Shown here one piece after another: positions 41,840-51,806 of a DNA stretch of 64,000 nt. Origin of the DNA: Plumapathes pennacea (Eukaryota; Cnidaria; Anthozoa; Antipatharia; Myriopathidae). Every line of letters starts with the position of its first letter. Positions within the stretch are counted from its first letter, which is position 1. The stretch is from positions 27,019,069-27,083,068 of the forward strand of contig OZ038463.1 of the NCBI GenBank assembly GCA_964036295.1, in the 5' to 3' direction. Both the position numbers and the translations under genes were made by a program. Under the pieces are notes generated by a model. It was not told the origin of the DNA and ran no database searches. It saw only the letters and a list, made by a program, of their open reading frames with translations.

Positions 41840-44800
41840 TCATTGGTAACGTGCCGGCGGCTTGTGCTCCCTTGCTGGGTAGTGCCGTGTGGGTGTTTCT
41901 TCTGCAGCAGGTTCCGTCGATGGTGGGGGTACTGTCTCCTCATACTCTGGACCAACAATCATTGGTGGACTACCTTCAGAGGAATCTTTGGCTACGATCT
42001 CAGGTGGTAATTGCAGTGATACCGGCACTGGGTTCTCCACAGGTCGTGTTGGACGGGCCAATAACTGATCATGGTGTCTCCTCACAATAGCACCATCCTC
42101 CAACTCCACCTTAGCGGATACTGGGCCAGTGTCTTCGATGATCATTCCAGGCTGCCACTTACGGTTTCCAGAGTAGTTGCGTACTTGAACTGTATCTCCG
42201 ACCTCCAGTCGTCGTGACCGGCTATACTGGTCGTGTTGGCTCTTCTGTCTGGCTTGTGCTGCGTAGACCTTTGTTCCGACATTTGGTCTCAAAAGATCCA
42301 GATGTGACCTCAGGCTGCGGCCCCAACGTAGCTGGGCGGGCGATTCGCCTGTAGTTGACTGGGGTGTAAACCGATGGTCTCCATGCTCCCTCGCCCTTGT
42401 TTCTTCTTCTCTCACTTGAAAGTTTGCACTGCTCTCTCTGCTAAGCCATTTGAGGAGGGGTGGTAAGGTGCTGATGTCACATGTTGTATGCCGTTTCCCA
42501 GCATGAACTCTTTGAATTCACCACTTGTGAAGACAGAACCATCGTCAGACACCAACATCTCTGGTAGGCCGGGAGTGGCAAAGGTTGTCCTGAGCTTCTC
42601 AATGATTGTCTCTGTCGTGGCAGAATTCACACAGTGCACATCCAGCCATTTGGAATGAGCATCAATTATGATAAGGAACATCTTTCCCATGAAAGGACCT
42701 GCATAATCGATGTTACCCTGGACCATGGGCGGCTTGGCCATTCCCAGGGGTGTAACGGTGCTGGGGCTGTATTCTTTTGGTGTTCTTGGCACACCTCACA
42801 GCTCTTCACTTTCTCTTCCAGGGCTACATCCATCTTCGGCCACCAGACATAGCTGCGTGCTAATCCTTTCATCCTGTTGATACCCGGGTGTGTTTCATGG
42901 AGTACATTCATGACTTCCTCTCTTCCCCGAGGGGGTATTACAACGCGCGATCCCCACAGGGGGCACCCAGCATGGACACTCAGTTTGTTTCGCCGTGTGA
43001 AGTAGGGTTTCAGGGTCGTGTCCTCCACTGCTGAGGGCCATCCCTGCAACACGAATTGCAGCACTTGGGACATCACTGGATCACGAGCTGTCCACTGCTT
43101 AACTTTCGTTGCATCAACTGGGGTAGTGACTAGGTTCTCCATCAAGTAGATGATGTCGCCAGGTACTGGTGTTTCCTTTAGGGTCTCTGGGAGTGGCAAT
43201 CGGCTCAAGGCATCTGCATTGCTCTTCTCCTTTCCCGGTCTGTAAACTAGCTCGTACTCGTAAGCTAACAATGTCAATGCCCACCTCTGCATTCTGCTTG
43301 ATGACATGAGTAGGGTAGCCTTTTCTGGGTTGAGTAGCCCCAGGAGTGGCTTATGGTCTGTAAAGACCTTGAAATGGCGGCCATATAGGAACTGGTGGTA
43401 CTTCTTTACAGCAAACAGTACCGCTAGAGCTTCCTTGTCTAATTGGAAGTATCCTCTCTCGGCCTTAGAGAGTGTCCTTGAAGCATAGGCAATAGGTTTC
43501 TCAGAACCATCTTGCATCACCTGTGCAAGTACTGCTCCTACTCCGTAGGGTGATGCATCGCTTGACACCACTATCTCCTTCTGCAGGTCATAGTGTACCA
43601 ACAGCTGTGACGAGCTTAGCAGGTCTTTGGCTGCTTGGAATGCACCTTGTTGGCGTTTGGTCCACTTCCACTGTATCTCCTTCCGCACAAGTTTGTGCAA
43701 TGGTTCCAGCGTGGACGCCAGATTGGGTAGAAATTTGCCGTAGAAGTTGACCATCCCCAGGAAGGACTTCAGTTCAGTGACATTGGTTGGTGTCGGGGCA
43801 TCCTTAATGGCTCGGACTTTAGCTTCGACTGGGTGGAAACCTTCCTTGTCGACTCTGTGGCCAAGGCATTCAAGTGATGGCTTCATGAACTGACACTTCT
43901 TTGCCTTTAGTCGCAAACCTGCATCTGAGAGACGCTTGAACACTGCCTCCAGGTTACCCAGGTGCTCTTCATCAGTTGGACCAGTGATCAGAATGTTATC
44001 CAGTAGGACTCCAGTGTAAGGAATTCCTTGCAGCAGCCCCTCCATTTTCCTCTGGAAGATACCAGGTGCTGATGCAACACCGTAAGGGAGGCGATTGTAT
44101 CTGTAGAGGCCCTTGTGGGTGTTGATTGTTAGAAATTCCTTTGAATCCTCATCTACAAGCATCTGTTCATATGCATGGCTTAAGTCCAACTCAGTGAATG
44201 TCTGACCACCTGCCAGCTTTGTGTAGAGGTCATCCAATTTGGGAATTGGGTAGTTGTCAAGCTTGGAGACTTTGTTGACTGTGAGTTTGTAGTCGCCACA
44301 AACTCTCACAGTGCCATTTGTTTTGAAAACAGGGACAATCGGTGTAGCCCACTCAGAGTACTGGGCTGGTTCAATTGTCCCAGTTCGTTCAAGCCTTTCC
44401 AGATCTTGCTCGATCTTCTCTCTTAGTGCATGGGTACCGGTCTGGCCTTGTGGAATGTGGGTGTGGCAGTTGGGTCAACATGAATCTTGGCTGTTGTCCC
44501 TTTAAGCGTACCCAGGCCTTCTTTAAACAGCTCTGCATAGTTCCCCAAAATCTCATCTAGCTGCTTCTTGTGTATGGTGAGGTGTTTGATCCCCCGCCAG
44601 TTCAGGTTAATCTCTTTTAACCAGTTTCTCCCAAGAAGAGCTGGACCATCTCCCCATACTACCACTAAAGGCAATTGGTATTCTTTTCCTTCATACGATA
44701 CCATGACTTCTGCTGAACCCTTTGGATTCACCTCCTCCCCAGTGTAAGTGCGTAGTACCACACCTCCCTTAGCCAGTGGTGGTGGCTTGCTTTTGCCCCA

Positions 44801-45784
44801 CAACTCTTGGTACATCTTGTTACTTATCACGGACAGAGAGGCTCCTGTATCTATTTCCATCTTTAGGGGTTTCCCATTAATCTTAACATCAACTTTGTAT
44901 GGGGATGAGTGCTGACTACCAAAGGCGAACATAGAATATGCTCCTGTGATGCAGTCATTCTCCACTTCTCTCTCTCCCTCAAGCACATTATGGGTTGGCT
45001 GGGGTTTGTGTGATCTATGTCCCCGTGTTTTTTGTGGTGACTGCTGGGCCCCTTTGTCTTTACTACGACAGGCTCGGGAAATATGGCGCACTTTCCCACA
45101 AGCATGACACTTCGCATCTTTAAAACGGCATTCACTGGGATAGTGCTTACCGTCACTGCGACTGCACTTGATCACATGGCTCTCTTTGTCGGGTTTGTGT
45201 TCCTTTCGGAACACTGGTTTCCCTTCGAACTTGTTTACTGTTGGATTCCCGCTGGAGTTTGAATTATGTAAATCCAGGGCATCTTTTTCTGCTGTTTCAG
45301 CCGCGATACCCAGTTCCAGCGCCCGTTTTAGTGACAATTTGGGTTCCGCTAGCAAACGGCGTTGAATCTTGTCGTCGCGAACTCCACACACCAAACGATC
45401 TCGAAGCATTTCGTCCAGGGTTGCACCAAATTCACAGTTTTCCGATAAGCGTCGCAACTCGGTTACAAATGTGGGAATAGTCTCACCTGACTGTTGTGAT
45501 CGGGAGTTAAACTTGAAACATTGAACAATGACGGACGGCCTGGGCATGTAGGGGTTCTGTACGAGTTGAGCGAGTTCCTCCTAAGTCAGAGTTTTCGGGT
45601 CGTGTGGGGTGATTAAGCTTTTGATAAACTTGTATGTTTTCGCCCCCACACTAACCAGGAAGATAGATCTTCGTTTATCTTTATCCTTTATTTCATTTGC
45701 CTCAAAGAAATGGTTCACACGCTCCAGGTAGTGCCGCCAATCTTTGGTTTCTTTGTACTCGTCAACTTTCCCAAACATCGGCAT
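41840..45784 (-). pseudogene. gypsy-2 gag-pol, multiply broken
   Basis: Order on the minus strand: gag (45784-44950, WRHYLERVNHFFEANEIKDK, zinc knuckle CHACGKVRHISRAC), protease (MEIDTGASLSVIS), RT (DYKLTVNKVSKLDNYPIPKL, RLPYGVASAPGIFQ), RNase H (FKVFTDHKPLLGLL, ADALSRLPLP), HHCC finger, integrase (IDYAGPF/IIIDAHSKW, VSDDGSVFTSGEF, NGLAERAVQTFK) and a C-terminal beta domain ending KPPARYQ. Lesions: TAG at 45581-45583 in gag; frameshift near 44430 between PVPMH and the next open frame; the RT catalytic motif reads VLLDNIL, with Asn (43995-43997) for the second Asp; frameshift near 42720; deletion and frameshift near 42413. It cannot code for an active RT. Confidence 0.9.
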
Positions 45785-45868
45785 GGCGGTTTCCGATGTT
45801 TTCAGCTCTCAGCCCGTTTTGTAGACGCAGTTACCGTTGTTCGCTGCTTGAGCGTTGGCCGATCCATG

Positions 45869-45883
45869 TTTCCTCGTCGCCAA
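45869..45883 (-). promoter_or_regulatory. gypsy-2 primer binding site
   Basis: TGGCGACGAGGAAAC on the minus strand, two bases after the 5' LTR. TGGCGAC complements a tRNA 3' end of the type GTCGCCA; the tRNA identity is not determined. Confidence 0.6.
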
Positions 45884-45885
45884 AA

Positions 45886-45997
45886 TGTAGTGTATTGAAA
45901 TAAACACTTTAATCACAAAACATAAAGCACATGGTTCGACTAACATCAATCAATCCTCAACCACGTGATCTCTCAAACTAGTTCTCAGGACTCTACA
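45886..45997 (-). repeat. gypsy-2 5' LTR
   Basis: 112 bp, near-identical to 39942-40053. Minus orientation, so this is the upstream LTR and would hold the promoter. Confidence 0.9.
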
Positions 45998-46002
45998 GAA
46001 AT
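45998..46002. repeat. Target site duplication of gypsy-2 (right)
   Basis: GAAAT, matching 39937-39941. Confidence 0.9.
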
Positions 46003-46983
46003 ATAGGGAGATGGTCAGTTATGTCAGTATAAAATATACCACTTGTTAAGTCATAGTCCAAGTTATTTGTGAAGATGTTATCAATGAGAGTAGCAGAGTG
46101 GTCTGTGATCCTAGTGGGTTTTGATATGAGAGGGTAAAAGCTGTTGGTATTCATTAGGTCCATGAATTCTTTTGTGGGTTGATGACTGTCATTATTGAGA
46201 ATGTTAATATTAATATCTCCCATTAGATAGGTTAATTTGTTTTCAAATCTAATTTTTATAGAACAGAGTCAATGCATTCATTAAATTTTTCAATACTCAC
46301 ATTAGGTGGCTTATATATACAACCTATAACAATGTTTTTACTGTTAGGTTGGATGATTTCTGTGAATATAGATTCATATATTGAATCATCTTTAGATTGG
46401 AGGTGAGGGCGGATTTTGTAATGGCATTACCAATGGCAGAGAAGGTAATTTTAAGAGAAGATAGGTATTCCATTAAGTCCTCTGAGTATTTTTTTAAACT
46501 TCGGATATTTAGGTGAAATAAGGAGAAGGAATCATTTTGTATGCTGAGCAATTTGTTAAATTCTATGGAAGTAAAATAAATACAATTAGAAAGGATGCTG
46601 GAGTTGCTAACAAACATGTTAGTATCAGGATTAAGATCAGAGTTTAGTAGCAGGTGACGAGTGTCAGAATCTTCAAGAAAGGGGTTAAAATATTTGTCAT
46701 TGATAGTTGTAATGTCAAAGTGGAGCTCAAATATATGCTGTATGTCATAGATAGCAAAGTAATAGTCTGTATCATCGATTATATGGTTAAATGGAAAAAT
46801 AGTTGATGTACATGCTAGGCAGAACCAAGGTCCACAGCTGGTTGTAGAGAGGATAGCGTATTCATTGTAGGAAAGTCTAGCACATTTTAGGTGTGACCAT
46901 TGGTGACAGATAGAACAAAGCATAGCATGATGGTTTTCGTGTACATGATGATGGCAAACGGAACATGGGTTAACATTGGGCAT
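46003..46983 (-). pseudogene. LINE N-terminal part: PHD finger and endonuclease
   Basis: 46983-46324 opens with a C4HC3 PHD finger (CSVCHHH, HAMLCSICHQWSHLKCARLS, CGPWFCLAC), a linker, then SLFHLNIRSLKKYSEDLMEY, the start of an AP-type endonuclease. 46223-45993: GDININILNND (catalytic region), STLIDNIFTN-like and TDHLPIF (final catalytic Asp-His). Two pieces are in different frames, with loss near 46230-46320. A PHD finger before the endonuclease is known in some CR1-group LINEs; it may help the RNP bind chromatin (inference). Confidence 0.85.
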
Positions 46984-47134
46984 ACTTGAAACAATATTAA
47001 TTACCTAAATATTAATAGTACAGAGTAAGGGAAAACAATTAATAATTATTTCAAATTTACAAGATAATATATCTTAAAACAGTATTACTTATCTAAGAAT
47101 TGATAGTATTAAATAAAGGAACACAACAAATGTC

Positions 47135-48222
47135 CTCCAGAGTATCACCACAGCCGGAGATCAGGAGGTCATCGGCAATGATGTTGAGGCCCCCCAAACC
47201 TTCCAAGGCCACATCAACCCGCCTTTGAAATTCTTCAGGAGCTGGAGAAATACCAAATGGCATGCGAAGCCATCGGAACCTTCCTCACGGGGTACCAAAC
47301 GTGGTTGCGTAACTGCTTGGCTCGTCAAGTTGGATGTGCCAGAATCCGTTCTTTGCATCAATTACCGAGAACACTTTCGCTTTAGCCAAGGATGGGAGCA
47401 CATCCTCGATTGTTGGTAGTGGATAGTGGTTTGGTTTGAGGGCCCTGTTCAAGGGTTGTGGGTCGAATCACAATCTGATGTTTTCACTTTTCTTGATTGT
47501 TATTACCAATGCTGAAACCCAGTCAGTTGGAGTTTCGACCTTTGTGATCATGCCGATGGCAGATAGCCTTGCCAGTTCTTCCTTTAGCTTGTCCTTGATA
47601 GCCACTGCTACTCTCCTGGTGGGTAACTGGACTGTGGAGACTGACTGATCGATTTCCAAATGCAGTTCTCCTTCTAGCTTTCCTTCTCCTGTCAACACAT
47701 CACTGTAGTGGGTGCTGATGGTTTTCTTAGTAAGAATTTCTGGTATGCCCGGTCTCTCTCTGACTGTTAGGATATTCTCTGTATTGACCATTAACAGTTT
47801 GAGCTGTTGACTGGCCCTCAGGCCCAAGAGGGAGCGGCATTGGCCCTTAACCACCACAAACTCAATGTTATACTGCTTGTTGTTCTTTGGGTTTGTTACA
47901 CTGATCCTGGTCTTGCCTAACGGCTTGAGTTTGGTTTGGTTGAACATGACCAGTGTCGTCCCACACTCCTCAAGGTTGCCAAGCTGGTCTTTCCCACTGA
48001 TTTTGACTACTGCTGCATCTGACATAATGTGGACTGTCGCTCAGCTGTCCAGTTGGAATTTTTCTTTCGCGCCATTTATGGCCAGTGTTGCAAATGCCTT
48101 GTTTGGGGTTACTTCGATGTCCACAGCACCAACCAATCCCTCCTCGTCGAGCATACCTACATATTCTTCTTCACTATCTGACTCTAAATACACAGCGTGT
48201 ACTTTCTGCTCAGTTTTGCAGC
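47135..48222 (-). pseudogene. gypsy-1 5' half: protease and RT N-terminus
   Basis: 48025-47468: a retroviral-type protease C-terminal half (LLGLRASQQLKLL), then LELDQSVSTVQLPTRRVAVA-like and TPTDWVSALVITIKKSENIR; 47470-47135 in shifted frames has FDPQPLNRALKP-like, FWHIQLD-like, LRMPFGISPAPEEFQRR and ADDLLISGCGDTLE. It ends exactly where 32756 resumes with EAYRDHD. Upstream, SDSEEEYVGMLDEEG-like codons run to 48222 where the element is lost; gag is not identified. Same element as 30386-32756. Confidence 0.8.
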
Positions 48223-49105
48223 ACGAGGGGTGGCGAATGGTCCCTCGAAAATCGTGGGTCTCGCAAACTTTTGATCGAGTCTCGGAATCTCGGAAGCCTT
48301 TGTGATAAGTCTCGAAATCTCGTTTTTTGTGTGTTCGTGTTGGTCTCGGAGTCTTGGATTTTTTCCATGCGGTCTCGGAGTCTCGGATTTGTTATTATGG
48401 CGGAGGGTCTTTAGCAAATTTTATCGTTAGTAAGCAACGAAAGTCATTTCTCAGTCAAGAGAACCACGCGTACTACACACGAAAACACGCTGTATTTCAT
48501 TCGGTCACCTAAAGTAATTGGAATGATTAGTAGTGTTTGCAGCATAACAGCATATCCGAGCGCGTTACTCTGATTACTCATTCGTGCCTTCATTCGTAGA
48601 ATGTTTCGTATGCAAGGCACATGTTGGACCACGCCAAGGCAATTCAATTTCATATCAAAAGTCGTAAATCTTAACCTTAGACATTGTTTTAAGGTTCAGC
48701 GGTTGGGTCTCCAAGTATTCCAGTCTGCCAAACTTAGGATCTTATAACCAAAAACCGTTACTCGTGTATCATTTGAAACATTTGGTCAATGGAAGCAGTA
48801 AATTCAATCATGTAGCAGATTGTCTTAGCGGATGTAGCGGAACGACTTCCATATGCAGCAAAATTACTGTAGCGAAACGACTGTGTGACACGTTACCTCA
48901 CATTGTTACTAGCTTGTTACTGGCGATATCTGTGTGGAAGCCTCAGAGATCGCCCTCTGGAAGTACTGGCACCGTTGTTTCCTTCGACTGTCGTTTCCGT
49001 GGGGGATTCTCTCCTGGGAATTTGGCTCAGTTCCATTACACACTGATGGTAAATAACTTCATCGATTTCCAGATGAAAGTCATCCTCAGTATAACTGATA
49101 GAGTC
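48223..49105. other. Unassigned; short TCTCGGAGTCT repeats
   Basis: 48240-48400 has several imperfect copies of GTCTCGGA(G/A)TCTCGGA. The remainder to 49105 shows only short frames on both strands; none recognised. Confidence 0.4.
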
Positions 49106-49850
49106 CTCGGCTGTTAGCTTACAAACATTAATGGGCAAGAAGTCAAATTGTACACAGATAAATGAACTTCTGACGCCCGGACCAATTTCTAAGCCGCAAA
49201 AGGTCGCAAATTATCTTAATAAGCACTTTACTGAAATTGGCTTGAACCTAGCTTCGGAAATTCCATGTATAGCCAAAGATGTTAGTCCAGAAAGTTTCCT
49301 TGATAGTATTCACTCAACCTTTGAAATTACAAAGATAAATTCCTCCGAAGTGTTGAAATTATTGAAGAAGATAAACATATCAAAGGCAACTGGTCACGAT
49401 AAAATATCTAATGGGATATTTAAAATAGGTGCTCCTTACATATATAAGTCGTTGACTGACCTTTTCAATCTGTCTATCGCATCAAATGTTTTCCCGTGTG
49501 ACTGGAAGATTGCTAAAGTTTCACCATTATTTAAATCTGGTGAAAGGAGTGATCCAAATAATTATAGAACCATATTAGTCCTGCCAACAATAGCTCGTAT
49601 ATTTGAGAGGTTAATTTACGAACAGATGTACACTTACTTAACAGACAACAAACTCTTGAATATTCGTCAATCTGGGTTTTGATCTTTACACTCTACAGTG
49701 ACAGCACTACTTGATCAAACAAATCAATGGTGCTTTAATATAGATAGAGGCATGGTGAATGGTGTTATCTTCCTAGACTTGAAGAAGGCATTTGACACCG
49801 TTTTACCATGGAATTCTACTTTCTAAGTTGGCCCATTATGGGTTGCAGGG
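49106..49850 (+). pseudogene. LINE reverse transcriptase fragment (plus strand)
   Basis: 49131-49682 then the same frame onward: NYLNKHFTEIGLNLASEIP, KKINISKATGHDKISNGIFK (RT fingers), CDWKIAKVSPLFKSGERSDP, LPTIARIFERLIYEQMYTYL, a TGA after SGF at 49680, then LHSTVTALLDQTNQW and FLDLKKAFDTV (RT motif with catalytic Asp). A frameshift near 49803 and truncation at about 49850 follow. L2/CR1-like; both ends are missing. Confidence 0.85.
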
Positions 49851-49905
49851 TCCAACCATCAATAGCGTTGCGCGCTATTACTAAAAATAGATTATGTAAA
49901 TTGGA

Positions 49906-49918
49906 CCCCCCCCCCCCG
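49906..49918. repeat. Poly(C) run
   Basis: About 13-14 C in a row after GGA. The exact length is prone to sequencing error. Confidence 0.8.
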
Positions 49919-50040
49919 TGAGACTCAGACAAACAATGCGATCTTCATCAGAGAATGATTCAGTGAAAGATTATAAGGTACGCGACCTTCGCTCTTAAAG
50001 AAACTCCAAAACGTAAATTCTGTACTCCTGTGAGTGGGAA

Positions 50041-51358
50041 ATGGTCAGTACTAAGCATTGCTGCTGGGGGCAGTGCAAAAGTGATGCAAGATATCCAGAA
50101 AAGCTTCCGAAATTGCTCAAGGACATGAAGGAGTCGGGGCGGAAAATCTTCCTTCCGTTCCCGAAGCCTTCACAAGGAGTTGAGAAATGCCAGCGGTGGA
50201 TAACTGCCTGCTCTCGAGAGAACTTTGATATTTCGAAGATTTCAAGGAACACATATATATGCGCTCTTCATTGGCCTGGAGAGAAAGGTCCTACCGCCGA
50301 TCATCCAGATCCATTGAAAGCAAACTTTACGCCAAAAGAAATCAAGAAGGCTTCCGCACAGAAGAGGAAGGCGCCAAAAGCTAGATTGGGGCGAACTACT
50401 GCTTCAAAAAAGACTTTACGGCGAGTGTGATATAGGTGCGACAGACGGCGATACAATATTTACGAAAATGGAAGAGCCCGAAGAGGTCGACGAGATAGAT
50501 GCGGAAGGCGAGTATTTGAGTGCCAGCACGGGAAATATGGTCTTGGACCGAGGCACTCAAACAGAGTGCTCTAAGTATGTTTTGTCTGCCAAAGTTGAGA
50601 CGATGGTTTTGCGAAACAAAGTTGCCACACGGATAGATGACTCCGAAGAGAAGGTCGTGACGAACTTGTCTGATGAAAATATGAAGAAAGACTCGGCCTC
50701 GATGAAGCACTTCGTGGGACTCACGACGGAACAGTTCGAGGCTCTGTATTCTTTTCTCGATGTTGTTTGCCCTTTGAATAGCATAGTGTATTGGAAGGAC
50801 AAAGAATCGATTGGATTAAGCAAAGGAGGCACTGGCCGAGATTCCAAGTGTTCAAACCGAGAGAAACTCTTTATTTGTTTGTTGAGATTGAGAAGATGAT
50901 TCACCATAAAAACTTTGGCCCTTCTACTAAGCTCACCGAAAAGGAAGATTGAAGAGACAACGGTGAGACAGATCTTCACGACTTTTATTCAACTGATGTA
51001 CAAGATTTTTAGAGACATGGAGGCAGTGATGTTTCCAACCAGAGATGTCTTGAGACCATCTTTGCCCAAAGTGTTCAAAACGATGAGGAATGTTCGATGT
51101 ATTGTTGATTGTACAGAGTTTAGTGTCCAAACGTCACGCAATGTTGCAAGAAAGGGAAGGGGCAGTTTGAGCGCAGCAGAGGAGCTTGAAACCCGGAAAA
51201 TAGCAAAAGCCAGGATTCATGTGGAACGTTTTAATGAGCGCCTAAAGCAGTTTCGTCTCATTGGACGGAAAATACCATTGTCACTTGCTCCTCTAGCAAC
51301 TCAGATGGTGGTTGTCGCCAGTGGACTGGTTAACTTTCAGAGCACTCTATGTAAGTAG
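50041..51358 (+). pseudogene. THAP-domain DDE transposase, broken (ISL2EU/IS5-like)
   Basis: 50041-50430 is a THAP zinc-binding domain: CCWGQC, WITACSRENFDISKISRNTY, then CALHW and an AVPTF-like ANFTPKE end. The downstream frame (50432-51358) has an acidic linker, HFVGLTTEQFEALYSFLDVV, then IFTTFIQLMYKIFRDMEAVM, CIVDCTEF (first catalytic Asp) and ETRKIAKARIHVERFNERLK (catalytic Glu). Lesions: frameshift near the A-run at 50406-50411, TGA at 50897-50899, and an in-frame deletion at about 51155 that removes the segment with the second catalytic Asp. The THAP-DDE combination suggests an ISL2EU-type element (family knowledge). No TIRs were found. Confidence 0.78.
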
Positions 51359-51806
51359 ATACCCTTATATTTGTGTTGCTTGTCTGTGCAAGCAACAAAA
51401 AGCTGAACAAAGTACATGTAGGTTACTGGCCTTAGTATGTATGTGTACCAAGTGTTCCCCTGCCTTGCAAAATTACTTCAAGCTGTCCTTAGAAAAATTC
51501 AATCACAAAATTAATGCACAGTTATGCACTTTCAAGCATAATTTTATTGGAAATAGGTTGTTGACCAGCACTGTGAGCATGCGTGTTCAGTGTTGGTGTG
51601 GGGTTTTTCAAGAAATGGTTTGAACACAGAAATCTGAACAGTTGGTCAGTTGTGATCATCCGCTAAAGGTGACTTTCCCTCAGGTAGTCGAAAACGTCAT
51701 TCACCAACAACAGTCTACCTACTCTCACCTGGATTATCACAACTGAAAAACAATATTGCCATTATTAGAGTCTCTAGAAAAAAAGTACAGGAAGCCTGAG
51801 CCTAAA
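51359..51806. other. Spacer between convergent genes
   Basis: No gene recognised; the short frame at 51312-51623 has no domain. It probably holds the 3' untranslated ends of the two convergent transcripts. Confidence 0.4.

Larger units (their letters stand above)
39942..45997 (-). mobile_element. Complete Ty3/gypsy retrotransposon gypsy-2 with 112-bp LTRs
   Basis: LTRs 39942-40053 and 45886-45997 (TG...CA on both strands) differ only in two adjacent bases near one end, and 5-bp duplications GAAAT bound them. In minus orientation a primer site TGGCGACGAGGAAAC (45869-45883) follows the 5' LTR and a polypurine tract AGGGGGGAGGAA (40054-40065) precedes the 3' LTR. It carries gag-pol with several lesions, and Helitron copy 4 sits in its 3' untranslated part. 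The host site is the endonuclease region of the PHD-finger LINE (DHLPIF|QVTN). Confidence 0.93.
35790..47134 (-). mobile_element. PHD-finger CR1/L2-like LINE, split by gypsy-2 and a Helitron
   Basis: Five pieces in one orientation: about 47134-46003, 39936-38208 and 36702-35790, interrupted by gypsy-2 (39942-45997) and Helitron copy 3 (36703-38207). Removing each insert restores the reading frame at its site. The net length is about 4 kb. The 5' edge joins gypsy-1 at 47134. The 3' region has about three ~95-bp tandem units at 35960-36280. The exact 3' terminus is uncertain, because other repeats fill 32757-35790. Confidence 0.75.
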
